The notes beneath the pieces are model-generated. The model did not search any database and was not told the DNA's origin. It worked only from the letters and a program-made list of their open reading frames with translations. Positions 1-10,156 of a stretch of DNA of 64,000 nt are shown piece by piece. Numbering within the stretch: position 1 is the stretch's first letter; every line of letters starts with the position of its first letter. Made by a program: the position numbers and the translations under genes. Source of the stretch: Synaphobranchus kaupii (lineage: Eukaryota > Chordata > Actinopteri > Anguilliformes > Synaphobranchidae); NCBI GenBank assembly GCA_029718625.1, contig CM056380.1:39621608-39685607 (forward strand), read 5' to 3'.

Positions 1-890
1 TTCCACACACAATATCACACATGTTACATTCCACACACAATACTGCACACGTTACATTCCACACACACACACAATACCACGCACATTACATTCCACACAC
101 ACACAATACCACACACATTACATTCCACACACACAATACCACATACGTTACATTCCACAGACACACAATACCACACACATTACAATCCACTCACACAATA
201 CCACACACGTTACATTCCACACACAATACCACACACGTTACAGTCCACACACAATACTGCACACGTTACATTCCACACACACACACACAATACCACGCAC
301 ATTACATTCCACACACACACACAATACCATACACATTACATTCCACACACACAATACCACATACGTTACATTCCACAGACACACAATACCACACATGACA
401 TTCCACACACACAATACCACACACATTACATTCCACACAAGGAATTCCACACAAATTCCATTCCACACACACAATACCACACACATTACATTCCACACAC
501 ACACACACACAATACCACACACATTACATTCCACACACACACACACAATACCACACGCATTCCATTCCACTCACACAATACCACACACATTACACTCCAC
601 ACACAGAATACCACACACATTACATTACACTCACACAATACCATACACATTACACTCCACACACACAATACCACACACATTACATTCCACACACACACAC
701 ACACACACAATACCACACACATTACATTCCACACACACACACAATACCACACACATTCCATTCCACTCACACAATACCACACACATTACACTCCACACAC
801 AGAATACCACACACACAATACCATACACATTACACTCCACACACAGAATACCACACACATTACATTCCACACAGTTTACACACAGGCAGT
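1..890. repeat. AC-rich degenerate minisatellite
   Basis: This is a long tandem array whose core reads roughly ACACAATACCACACACATTA followed by CATTCC, in units of about 25-40 bp. Unit length varies because the internal (AC)n stretches expand and contract. It begins at or before the left edge of the window and decays near 890 into unrelated sequence. Open frames cross it on both strands because the repeat lacks stop codons; they encode only His/Thr-rich or Cys/Val-rich repeats and are not genes. It lies inside or downstream of the minus-strand ankyrin gene, about 180 bp past the donor site of the exon at 1067-1228. Confidence 0.95.
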
Positions 891-1066
891 AGGTTACATG
901 CTAAGTCAAGTCACAGCATATCCCACACAGAACAGGATTCATGCCGTGCAGTATACCTTAGTCATAAAACACACAAATTAACACAAATGCACAGAAATCA
1001 AGCATGTTGCACAGACACACATGTAAATGGCAGCAGATGCAGCACGTTGTGAGGACCAGGCAGTAC

Positions 1067-1228
1067 CCTCGTTCGCAGCCAGGTGGAGAGGGGTCCTCTG
1101 TTTGTAGTCGCGGGCATTCATGCCCGCCCCAAACTCATACAGTATTCTGATGGCGCCCACAGCATTGTACTTGGTTGCAAAGTGCAGGGGAGTCTCTTTG
1201 GTCTTGATGGTCTGAGCTTCGATGTTCG
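1067..1228 (-). CDS. Ankyrin-repeat protein, downstream exon (partial gene)
   Basis: This 162-nt exon encodes about 53 residues with two ankyrin-repeat cores, KETPLHFATKYNAVGAIRIL and KQRTPLHLAANE, each matching the TPLH..A consensus. The acceptor is a pyrimidine-rich tract ending in AAG just before 1228. The donor is GAGG followed by GTACTG at 1066-1061. The exon begins with two bases (CG) that complete a codon and ends after the first base of a codon. The upstream exon (31525-31675) ends after one base, so the two join in frame as ...EKQ-A-NIEAQ..., a seamless ankyrin repeat across a 30.3-kb intron. Ankyrin repeats mediate protein-protein contacts; which ankyrin family this is could not be told. 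The gene continues off the left edge. Confidence 0.85.
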
Positions 1229-1669
1229 CTTCAGGAGCAAGAAACAGGACAGAGAGTAAAGTAGGATAGCTCCTGGATCATTATTGCTGGCGTGTACAAA
1301 CATACACATGCACACAAACAAACACACGCACACTCACACAATAAACCTGCACAAACATGCGTGTGCACAAACGCACATTATGGAAGGCCAAAAGGGCCAA
1401 AAATGCCTGGTCTATACACACATTTTTACAGCGCTTCCACTGCGTTTTGGTGCTGCTTTTACACCACTTTTATGCCGCTTTGACATCGCTTAAAGGTATA
1501 CTATGTAGTTTCAGAACACCAGATGGTGATATAGAGCACGTAGGCGAAAAGGGCTCCCCGAAAATTGCTTATCACGTGTTCTTCTCAGACACGCACGATG
1601 ACACACAAGCATTGTTGTGACGTTTCACACATATTTTCTCTGACTGTGGACTCAATTCAGTTCGCTTTA

Positions 1670-1790
1670 TTGGCATGACAAGACATTGCATCTGTATTGT
1701 CAAAGCATACTGCATTAAAACAGTCGAAGACATACATCTAACTGAACAATACAAAACAGCAAAGACTAGAAACGAATGAACAGTAACCAT
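1670..1790. repeat. Segment shared by the two TTAA-element copies
   Basis: This stretch (TTTATTGGCATGACAAGACA onward) reappears nearly unchanged at about 49055-49200. It helps show that the two blocks are copies of one element and not chance similarity. No coding sense was found. Confidence 0.7.
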
Positions 1791-2204
1791 ACATGAAAAC
1801 AAGAACTTTTCTTTGATTTAGAAATAACAATAATGTAAAATAATAATAATTATCAATAGAAATTATAACAATGATGATGAGAACAACACATCTGATCTTA
1901 TAAAGTGAATATAATAAATATAAAAAAATTAAATTGGTAAATTAATGTAATGTAATGGTTTTAATGATCTGTCACTCACTGTCCCTAAGACGATGGCAGG
2001 CAGCTATATATTGTGCTGCCAGGTCACAGCACGTTCTCTCCTCTCCTAAGAGGATGGGGAGTTTTTGGATGTCTGTTAAATTTTTTAATTGAGGGTATCT
2101 CTGATTTATTTTGGGATAAAGTGCCGCTGAGATGGCAATGTTTCTCCCCTGTCTGTTGACTCTATCACGGTCACTCTGATCAAGCTGTCCTCTTCCCCTG
2201 GCCC

Positions 2205-2275
2205 TGCCTCGCCCACCACGAACACTATTGTCACTCTGGATAAAAGCGTCTGCTAAATGACTGTAATGTAATGTT
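2205..2275 (+). repeat. Fish SINE/L2-type 3' tail
   Basis: It contains GGATAAAAGCGTCTGCTAAA followed by TGACTG and TAATG repeats. This conserved tail is shared by many teleost SINEs and L2-clade LINEs. The same tail recurs at about 48497-48545, 49681-49725 and 50083-50132, and in decayed form at 2625-2660. Confidence 0.75.
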
Positions 2276-2727
2276 TATGTAATGACTGCCCCAATTACTC
2301 TGGGGCCGCGACCACTGGATGTTGATGGCTACAGAATGAACCGAGCAGAATTACAAAATTATGATTTTTAATTATTTTATGAAAATGAACAGTGGTCAAA
2401 TTTACAGAGCAATAGCTAAGATTATTAACTTATATGCTTTGAGCATGTAACGTAGTCTCCATTTACATGGTCAAGGTTTGGTCAAACATGATAGACTATT
2501 GTCAACAATAAATATCACGACAATAGATAGCCTTAGCTATCGATAGCTGCTACGTTATGGGAAGGATGTTCTTCTTATTTGTTGTGTAGTTACTTCGATG
2601 ACGTTTATGTATGCACTCATTGTATGTATGCTAAATGACTATAATGTAATGTAATGTAGCTAGGTGTATGGTCGCTATTTTTATAATGATATTGTTACCT
2701 CCTCGGCTTAAAACATCTTGCTAATGA

Positions 2728-2995
2728 GTAAGGGCAGAAACATACCTCACGCAAATAGCGACGCGAACGTGGACGCTTCGAGCTACGCGAACAGTTTTTC
2801 TTTTGCCATGACATTTGTGAAAGACAAACCAGAGGAAAGCACAGATCGAACAAGAAAGTTGCTTACTGTTGTTGCTGCTATAGCGTCCCTTGCTGCAATG
2901 CTCTGGCTTGTCTTTCACAAATGTCATGGCACAAGAAAAACTGTACACGTAGTTCGAAACGTCAACGTTCGCGTATTTGTGTGAGGCATGTTTCG
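2728..2995. repeat. Internal long hairpin in TTAA element, copy 1
   Basis: The left arm reads CCATGACATTTGTGAAAGAC and the right arm GTCTTTCACAAATGTCATGG, with the complementarity continuing outward to about 110 bp per arm (CATACCTCACGCAAATA against its complement). The loop is about 60 bp. The matching hairpin in copy 2 lies at about 50190-50450. It gives open frames on both strands that are mutual shadows, not genes. Confidence 0.8.
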
Positions 2996-3225
2996 GTCCT
3001 AAGCTAAAATAAGAGTTTACCCGGAAGCCTGCCCACATGGCCTGGCCATGTCAATCAAATGAGCAGGAACCACCCATTCATGATGTTTACACAATTTTAG
3101 CTGTTCCTGGCTTTGAAAATGGCGGCGGGTCTGTCTTTGGAGTGTCACCGCCGAATCAGAGTAGGTTTTGCTGTGTGTTTGGATATCGGGAGGCTGATAT
3201 CCGCCTGTTGTGTGACTGGAGGGCG

Positions 3226-4417
3226 ATGGCAGGGTCTTCGGATGGGTCTGAGCCATCAGATATGGAATGGCATATGCCCCGGAAAAAACGTGGGCTGTCG
3301 GTTGGTACGGGGGATGACAACCGGGAACACCGGAGCACTAAAACAGTGAAGTCGAGGGAACGGGAACCGAGCATAAGTAACCGTGCAGGGGAAACTGAAT
3401 TTAAGGTCATAATTACTTTTGAAAATAATGAAAGGCAGCTTCCGAATCCGGTGAAAATGTCTAAGATTTTGGCAAAGGACATTGGTGATATTGAGTTAGC
3501 GAGGTGGTTGAGGGACGGAAGGATTTTAGTGTTTTGCTCCAGTTTGGAACAGCAAGCTAAAGCACTAGGTTGCCGTAAATTGGGGGGACATGACGTAGAG
3601 AAAGTTGTGGTGCCTGGCGGGGCTCGGAATAGGGGGGGTAATTACAGGCGTTCCCCTGTCTATGGAGATGGCGGAACTACGGAAATGTATCAAAGGTGGT
3701 AAACTTCTGGATTGTAGTAGGTTGCGGCGTACAAGGAAAGGACAAAAGGAGGACAGTTTGTAGGTATTGCTGGATTATGGGGGGGGTCCACTACCAGAGA
3801 AACTCAAAATAGGATACATATGTTATCCTGTGAGACGGTTTGTGCCACAGCCTTTGCGGTGCTTTAACTGTCAGCGTATGGGCCATGTGGCAGCTGTGTG
3901 TAAGGGGAAGAAGAGATGTGTGAGGTGTGGGGAGGGTCATGGTTTTGGGGAATGTGAGGAGGGTAAAGGCTTGAAATGTTGTAATTGTGGGGGTGAGCAT
4001 AGTGCGGCGTATGGGGGTTGCAGAGTGCAAAAACAGGCCCAGGAAGTGCAGAAAATTAAAGTTACCCAAAATGTCTCTTACTCGGAGGCTGTGAGGAGGC
4101 TTCCCAGAGAGTTAACGCGGATGGGTGGTGCGGGTGTGGCTCCGGCTGGTGAATTAGCGGAAGGTGGTAAGGGGGGAGGATGTGATCATAGCTGTATTGC
4201 TGATCCAGATGTGCTTCATGTTAAGAAGTTTGATTTTGTAGCATTTATTGCGACGGTTGTTAACTGTGCGTCTCAGGCGTCAAGACCTACGGAGAAACTG
4301 AAGATAATTCTGGGGGTGGCTGAGCTCTTTCTGGGAATTACTGATATGTCTTATGAGAATCTGTGTGATAAATTATGTGCTTGGGAAGGAGGTGTGCTGT
4401 CACAGCCTCCTGGTTAG
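3226..4417 (+). pseudogene. LINE ORF1 (gag-like nucleic-acid-binding protein), frameshifted
   Basis: Translation would start at the ATG at 3226 (context GGGCGATGG), giving MAGSSDGSEPSDMEW. The frame runs to a stop at 3702 and resumes in another frame at about 3767-4417. The second part carries a cluster of zinc knuckles, RCFNCQRMGHVAAVC, RCVRCGEGHGFGEC and KCCNCGGEHSAAYGGC, typical of I-clade ORF1 proteins that coat the element RNA. The homologous ORF1 of the second LINE (20327-21530, minus) has the same order and confirms the start. The stop codon TAG ends at 4417, four bases before the ORF2 ATG. Confidence 0.85.
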
Positions 4418-4421
4418 TATA

Positions 4422-5398
4422 ATGGCAATTTTGCTTCTCCAGTAGAATGCTCGCAGCCTGATTTCCAACAGGCAAGAGTTTAAGAGGTTCCTTGTGAAGG
4501 CTCCTGCTCTGCCGGAGGTTGTATGCGTCCAGGAGACGTGGTTGAAACCGCATCTGGATTTTGTGTTACCTGGTTATTAGTCAGTCAGAAAAGACAGGGG
4601 GGGGGGGGGGGTGTGCTACATTTATAAGGGAGGGACTGGGTTACCGGGAAATACAGGTGAATACGGAATTGGAAGGTGTGGTAGTGGAGGTGTTTGGGAT
4701 GGAGAGCAGTTTGATGGTGATTCATTTTTATAACCCATGTGCTCCTCTGTCGTTGGAGGCCCTTAAAGGATTATGCGGCAATAGGGCTGTTCGTGCAGTG
4801 TGGTGTGGTGATTTTAATGCTCATAGCACGCTGTGGGGCAGTGAACATACAGATGTGAATGGGGAGATTGTTGAGGAGCTTATGGAAGATATGTCGCTGG
4901 TCTGTGTGAACACGGGTAAGGTTACAAGGTTTGATGTTAGGACTGCTCTTACATCTTGTTTGGATCTCACATTCATTTCGAGTGACATGGCAGCTGTGTG
5001 TGATTGGAGGGTGTGAGCTGGGTTTTGGGGTTGACCAAAGGCCTGGAATTGCTACAAGGGCTTGGTGTTTTAATAAAGCGGACTGGAATAAATTTAACGA
5101 GCTGTGTGAGGCGGCTGTACAGGGCGTTTCTGTTGAGGGGGATGTAGATTTGTGTGTTGAGGGGCTGACTGACGTTTTTATTGGGGCTGCTAATCAAGCG
5201 ATTCCGGTGCGTAGGGGTAAAGGGGTTAGGAGGGCGGTCCCGTGGTGGACGGATGAGTGCTCAGAGGCAGTTCGGGCGAGAAACCAAGCTTTTAGGGCTC
5301 TGAGGGTGTCTATGACTCAGCAGGCTGTGCGGGAGTATCAGAGACTGAGGGCGGTGGTTAGGCGCACCACTAAAAGGGCTAAGAGGGCAGCGTGGTGA
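4422..5398 (+). pseudogene. LINE ORF2, endonuclease region (broken)
   Basis: ORF2 opens at ATG 4422 (MAILLLQ), with an in-frame stop directly after. Recognisable apurinic-endonuclease-like motifs follow: NARSLISNRQEF, VQETWLKPHLDF, HFYNPCAP, and WCGDFNAHSTLWG, whose GDFNAH block is catalytic in this family. Next comes SCLDLTFISSDM near 4955-4990. Breaks include a stop at about 4578, a run of 15 G at 4597-4611, a stop near 5016 and another at 5398. The region nicks target DNA for target-primed reverse transcription in intact family members. Confidence 0.85.
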
Positions 5399-6571
5399 CG
5401 GTTCTGCTCCACTTTTGGGAGAGAGACTCGCATGACTGATGTGTGGAGGATAGTTAAGAAGATGAGGGGATGTGGTGGGATGAGGCGAGTGCCTGTTTTG
5501 GTGGATGGTGATCTGGTTGCCAGATCAGACGGGGAAAAGGCGAACATGTTGGCCAGGACGTTGGTCAGAAGCTGGTGGTGTGAGGTTGAGTGAGGAGTGC
5601 CTGAGGCAACGAAGGGAGGTGTTGGAGGAACACAGGGATTTATGTGATAAGAAGATGGTATTTGATAGTGTATTGGATGTGAAGTTTACTATGCTTGAGC
5701 TTATTTTGGCTGTGAAGAGGGCGGGTAATTCATCCCCGGGTCAGGATTTGGTGTGATATGAGATGCTGAGGCATGTGTCAGAGAAGGTATTGATGGTAGT
5801 GTTGAAGGTTTTCAATAAAATTTGGGTGGAGGGCAGCCTTCCGGGGCTGTGGAAGAAGGCAGTGGTTTTGCCATTTGTGAAGCCGGGGAAGGACCCTGCT
5901 AGTGCTGCTAGCTACCGCCCAATAGCACTGACATCTAATTTTTGTAAGCTGATGGAACGTATGGTGGTGGGGCGGTTGACAAATATTTTGGACGGGCGGG
6001 GTCTTTTATCGCAGGTGCAAAGTGGTTTCCGGAGAGGTCGCTCCACATTTGATGCCCTGGTGAGGTTGGAGACGGATATTAAGAAAGGCCTTTGTGGAGA
6101 GAAGGCCTTTTGTTAAAGTTGGAAGGATTGGGGGTGGCTGGACGGGTCTATAATTGGGCTCTGTCCTTCTTGTTTAACAGGTCTATGCAAGTTAGGGTGG
6201 GGTCTGCTCTTCCGGAACCCTGTGCAGTGAATATTGGTACTCCACAGGGTAGTGCAATTAGTCCACTATTGTTTAGCATCATGATTGATGATGTTTTTGC
6301 TAGGGTTGATAGGGATGTGGAGGTAGCATTGTACGCTGATGATGGTGCTTTATGGAAACGGGGGCGTAACCTAGGCCACATTAGGAGAAGGGTGCAGGAG
6401 GCCATTTTTAGGGTGGAGGAGTGGTCCATGAAGTTGGGGTTTAGGTTTTCGGTACAGAAAACTAAGAGCATGTTTTTCACAAGGAGGCGGATTCCTGATA
6501 CGGAAGTGTTGAGCCTATATGGCCAGCCTGTGGAGAGGGTTCGCTCCTTTAAGTATTTGGTTCAATACTAG
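5399..6571 (+). pseudogene. LINE ORF2, reverse transcriptase region (broken)
   Basis: RT blocks occur in the expected order: LPGLWKKAVVLPFVKPGKDP then SYRPIALTSNFCKLMER (5850-5960), SGFRRGRSTFDALVRLE (about 6020-6070), GTPQGSAISPLLFSIMIDDV (about 6236-6295), and the catalytic ALYADDGALW (about 6325-6355). Stops or frameshifts lie near 5500, 5598, 5754 and 6114, and the frame shifts again near 6540. The YADD box is intact. The enzyme would copy the LINE RNA at the nicked target. Confidence 0.9.
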
Positions 6572-8051
6572 TTTGACCTGGAAAATACACATCGATCATG
6601 TGGTGACAAAATGTAAGAAGGTTCTTAACCTTATGAGGTGTGTGGCAGGTTGTGAGTGGGGGGCGGATAGAGCTTCCCTTGTGTCCATATATTATGCACT
6701 CATAAGATCAGTCCTGGACTATGGGTGTATGGTGTTCCGATCAGCTGCGCCGTCAACATTGAAATGTCTAGATGTGATCCAGGCAAAGGCTTCGCGATTA
6801 TGCTGTGGAGCATTTAAGACAACCCCAGTGTGTGCAATGTTGGTGGAAATGGGGGAATGGCCATTGGAGCTGAGGAGGCTCAAACTAATGATGGCATATT
6901 GGGCCACATTGAAGGGCCACTCCAGTGCCTTTTTGACGTCTGCAGTACTGCGTGATTGCTGGGAATATACAGCTAGGCCGGGTGTGGGATTTGGGTGGAC
7001 GGCTAATAAGTGGGCTACTGAACTGGGTATTATGGATTTGGCAATGGCACCATCCTTTCTGGTGTCTGCGGTCCCGCCCTGGCTGTTCCTGAAGCCTGAT
7101 ATTGATTGGTGGCTGTTGGAGCAGGATAGGGAGGGCTGGGCTGATGTTGTCGGGAGGGTTGATAGCTATATCGATCGAACATTTCAGACATATCTTCCTG
7201 TCTTTACAGATGGTGCTAAGGATCCGGAGACGGGTCGTGTTGGGATAGGTGTAATTGTGCCCCTATTTGGAGTCAGGAGGTCAGAGAGGCTAGACGATGG
7301 CCTATCCATTTTTACAGCCGAAATGGTGGCAATAATCCTGGCACTGCAGTGGGTCGAGGAGGTCACACCTGATAGAGCAGTAATATGCACTGACTCTGCA
7401 TCGGCCCTGGAGAGCTTAACGGCTCCAACATCCTGCAGGGAGGATCTGGTACTGGAGGTATTGGCTAGTATCTATAGGCTATATAGGAGGGGTATTAGGG
7501 TATACTTTTGTTGGGTGCCGGCGCATGTGGGTGTGAGTGGTAACGAGGGGGCTGACGCCCTCGCTAAGAGGGCCCTTAGGCTGGGCGGCATTACAGTGGA
7601 TGTCCCTTATGGTAAATGGGAGGTCAAGGCTAAGGCTAAAGATATGATTGGAAAGATTTGGCAACAGAGGTGGGATGAGGAAAGTAGGGGGCGTCACCTG
7701 TATGCCGTCCGGCCAGGGTTCTCTGGGAGGCCTCTTCTTTGCGGGAGTAGGAGGGAGGAAACAATATTAACTAGGCTTAGGTTGGGTCATTCTGGATTAA
7801 ATGACAGTTTATTTAGGATAGGGAAGCACGATACCGGCAACTGTCCTCAATGCACTAACAAAGAAACAGTTAGGCACATTCTGCTAGAATGTCAAGCATA
7901 TGTCAGGGAGAGGGAGATACTTAAGAAACTGATTGGGGATAAGGGTGGGCAGTTTACATTGGCTGGGCTCCTGGGTGGGTCAGTGGGATATGAGGTTCGC
8001 AGAGCTGTGATTAATTTTATGTATTCGATTGGGGTGGGTGGGAGGGTCTGA
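6519..8051 (+). pseudogene. LINE ORF2 C-terminal part with RNase H, 510-codon open frame
   Basis: A single frame is open for about 510 codons to the TGA at 8049-8051. It carries the RT thumb/connection region and then an RNase H domain with the D-E-D-D residues in place: PVFTDGAKDP (near 7200), FTAEMVAIILAL (near 7310), CTDSASALESL (near 7388) and PAHVGVSGNEGADALAKRAL (near 7525-7580). The C-terminus has CPQCTNKETVRHILLEC, a Cys/His motif common at the end of I and Jockey-type ORF2 proteins. It is labelled pseudogene because the frame is cut off from its own 5' part. Confidence 0.9.
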
Positions 8052-8151
8052 ATCCCTGCTATGGCTTTTCCACACTCCGTAACAGTAGATGGCGGTATGC
8101 ACCTGACAGTTGGTAGCAACCCGCCATAGAAAACCCGAAGAAGAAGAAGAA

Positions 8152-8178
8152 GAAAATGGCGGTTGGATGTCAACAGTG
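8152..8178 (+). mobile_element. TTAA element copy 1 resuming after the LINE
   Basis: After the (GAA)n tail the sequence returns to ATGGCGG...ATGTCAACAGTGTAACATTC, which in copy 2 (50581-50610) directly follows the point where the LINE entered. Beyond 8178 the two copies no longer align clearly, so the right end of copy 1 was not located. Confidence 0.75.
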
Positions 8179-9240
8179 TAACATTCAAAACATGGACTTT
8201 GGCCCCCTAGTGGTGGGACGTATCCGTCCCAATTTTTTATAGTGTTCATATTTCTCTTAAATTCTAAATTATAACGTTAATAAAACACGGAACTTTCGAC
8301 GCAAAATTGTTAAAAACAGTCACAGCCTGTGAACACATTCGTTTATATGCTTATCAGCTCTCAAGTTACACTACAGAGCCATAAAGCAGCAGCGTGCTAA
8401 TAGCCCAACCCACTGTTTACAGCCTTCACCTCGCCGCAGTCACAGGCAATAAAATGCATATCAAAAAAACTCTTGGTACAGTTTCTACACGCTAAAAAAT
8501 CAAGATCCGATTTAGGAACAATTGTATGTTACTGAAAAGTTGTATAAATGAACATTATGTGTTTTTTCCCCGTGCTCACTTCACTACGCATACAACCGAT
8601 GTTCTTCCGGTTTTGTTTTAATATATTTTATTTTCTACAAGATCTCTTGATAAACATGTTTAATCAATTAAATTTTATACCTGGTTATGCAGTTATAACT
8701 GTTTTCTGAAGAATCTTGAACATTTTTTCGTAATCCATTTATCCATTCTCCAGCAAAATCTCGATTTCCATGGTGCGTACCCATCGCATTTGCGTTTGTA
8801 CTACGTTACTACCGTTGCGTAAAAACATTACTAGACTGGTTCAGGGTTGATCTAACGTAAACCACGTAGTTTATCTTCTACGGGGTTCCCTGCCCTTTTA
8901 AATGATGTAAAACATGTCATATTCTAGCGAATGGGAACGGCGCTGTATCCACGCGTAACGACAGCCCATAGGGCAATCGGCTCTGCGCTCTCGACTGTCG
9001 ACAGGGTCAGATGACGCCTGTGGCCATTTTTACTGAGTTTATCCTGGAAGGGATGGACTGGATTGCTGTACAAGTACGTTTTTAGTCTATCCAGATGATA
9101 TTTAGCAATGTGTAGCTTTTTTGTGAGCTGAAAATACGTCACAGGCCAGTGTTTCTCTATACGCATACACGGCTTGTTGTATGGTGTAATTGCGCTGGTG
9201 ATGTCTTTGCTGCTTCAAGGTTTATGATTATTTTATACAT
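8179..9240. other. No gene recognised
   Basis: This is AT-rich sequence with no convincing coding frame. A terminus-like stretch GGGTTCCCTGCCCTTTTAAA at 8884-8903 resembles the ends of TTAA-flanked fish elements, but no partner end was found. Confidence 0.5.
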
Positions 9241-9249
9241 TTATACGTG

Positions 9250-9396
9250 AACGTGGCAATCAACGGTGGAAAGAAGAGCGCTTATTTCACGGTTGCTCAG
9301 GTTTTGGAGGTGCTCCACCGCAGTGTCCCAGAGGTGAAGAAGTCTGTGCTCTGGCAGAGCAATGACTCTGTGGCATGGACCCGTGCCTGGACATGT
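9250..9396 (+). pseudogene. Exon-like open segment of unknown origin
   Basis: The frame reads VAINGGKKSAYFTVAQVLEV then LHRSVPEVKKSVLWQSNDSV and AWTRAWT, and ends at a consensus-like donor (GGACAT then GTAAGTG). Composition is far less AT-rich than the flanks. A second exon-like piece lies at about 10092-10155 after CTGTCTTTTTCAG. The junction phases do not give one clean frame with the acidic reading of that second piece, so these may be unconnected or a decayed transposon gene. The family was not recognised. Confidence 0.3.
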
Positions 9397-9856
9397 AAGT
9401 GTTTTAAAAAATATATAATACAAATTATTATTATTAATATTATTATTATTGTTATTATCATCATCATCATAATCATCAACAGTATGGAGCGCTATTATCT
9501 AGAGTATTTTTAGTTTGGTGATAAATGGATTCTCGCAGGAGTTCGCTAGTTAGCTTCTATGTTGTCACAGGCTGGTAAGGAGCTCTTGCTAAGGGGGTTT
9601 GTTTTGTAGCGTTCATTCGCAGTTTCTTTGTGTAGCAACCAACACAAGGGCTAGTTGTTGAATTCACGCATGAAACTACATCCATTCTCAGTACCTTATT
9701 TCACGGTTCAGTCAAGACATTACAGTATTATAATAATGTAATTTAGTTCGTGCAAGCTGACAAACTAATTAATAAATCCTAGTTAGCTACGATTGCTAAT
9801 TATGTTGGAGCTAATATCAGACGTACTGTGGATGTAAGATTTTTTAATGTATATAC

Positions 9857-9881
9857 GTATATATATATATATATATATATA

Positions 9882-9961
<80 letters not shown>

Positions 9962-9968
9962 TTTTTTT
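9857..9968. repeat. (TA)n(TG)n(TA)n microsatellite
   Basis: A dinucleotide repeat: a TA block, about 28 TG units, then a second TA block and an oligo-T run. The alternating purine-pyrimidine sequence would allow Z-DNA or cruciform extrusion. Length is likely polymorphic. Confidence 0.95.
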
Positions 9969-10091
9969 TTCTTTATAAAATAAAAAATATTTTCTTAATT
10001 GTAATACTTGCCATATGTCTTTTTGAGATAATTTGTGTTCTCATTTTTTAGTGATACTACTTAGTAATGTACTTGAATCTGTCTTTTTCAG

Positions 10092-10156
10092 GGAGGACAG
10101 TGAAGACACCCCTCCCCCACCTGACACCTCTGTCGTAGGAGGTGGTAACAGACAGG
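10092..10156 (+). pseudogene. Exon-like piece, acidic/proline-rich
   Basis: It follows a good acceptor (GTCTTTTTCAG). One frame reads EDSEDTPPPPDTSVVGGGNR and ends in CAG before GTTTGCC. Acidic, proline-rich segments of this type are common near the N-terminus of transposases and many nuclear proteins, so the sequence alone does not decide. See the exon-like piece at 9250-9396. Confidence 0.25.

Larger units (their letters stand above)
1494..3129 (+). mobile_element. TTAA-flanked non-autonomous element, copy 1 (left part)
   Basis: It starts after TTAA at 1490-1493 with AGGTATACTATGTAGTTTCA, identical to the left end of copy 2 at 48886. The two copies can be followed in parallel for about 1.6 kb, including the same embedded SINE-like tails and an internal hairpin. 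No transposase is encoded. The element is split at about 3116-3129 by a LINE whose far side resumes the same sequence at 8152. Kolobok- and piggyBac-type elements target TTAA; assignment between them is open. Confidence 0.75.
3130..8151 (+). mobile_element. Full-length I/Nimb-type LINE with decayed frames
   Basis: This retrotransposon of about 5.0 kb has the order ORF1 (three CCHC-type zinc knuckles), then ORF2 with apurinic-like endonuclease, reverse transcriptase, RNase H and a C-terminal Cys/His motif. It ends in a (GAA)n tail at 8137-8151. Flanking GAAAATGGCGG-type sequences at about 3115-3129 and 8152-8166 look like the target-site duplication; copy 2 of the host element has only one such site. 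RNase H after the RT with multiple zinc knuckles fits the I superfamily, probably the Nimb clade known in fish. Several stops and frameshifts make the copy inactive. Confidence 0.9.

Noticed and set aside
21..892. Several 70-165 codon frames on both strands in the AC-rich array.
   Set aside because: They only translate the repeat into His/Thr- or Cys/Val-rich peptides and have no independent support.
2718..3038. 88- and 105-codon frames on opposite strands, repeated at 50180-50446.
   Set aside because: They are the two arms of an internal hairpin of a non-coding element, so each peptide is a shadow of the other.
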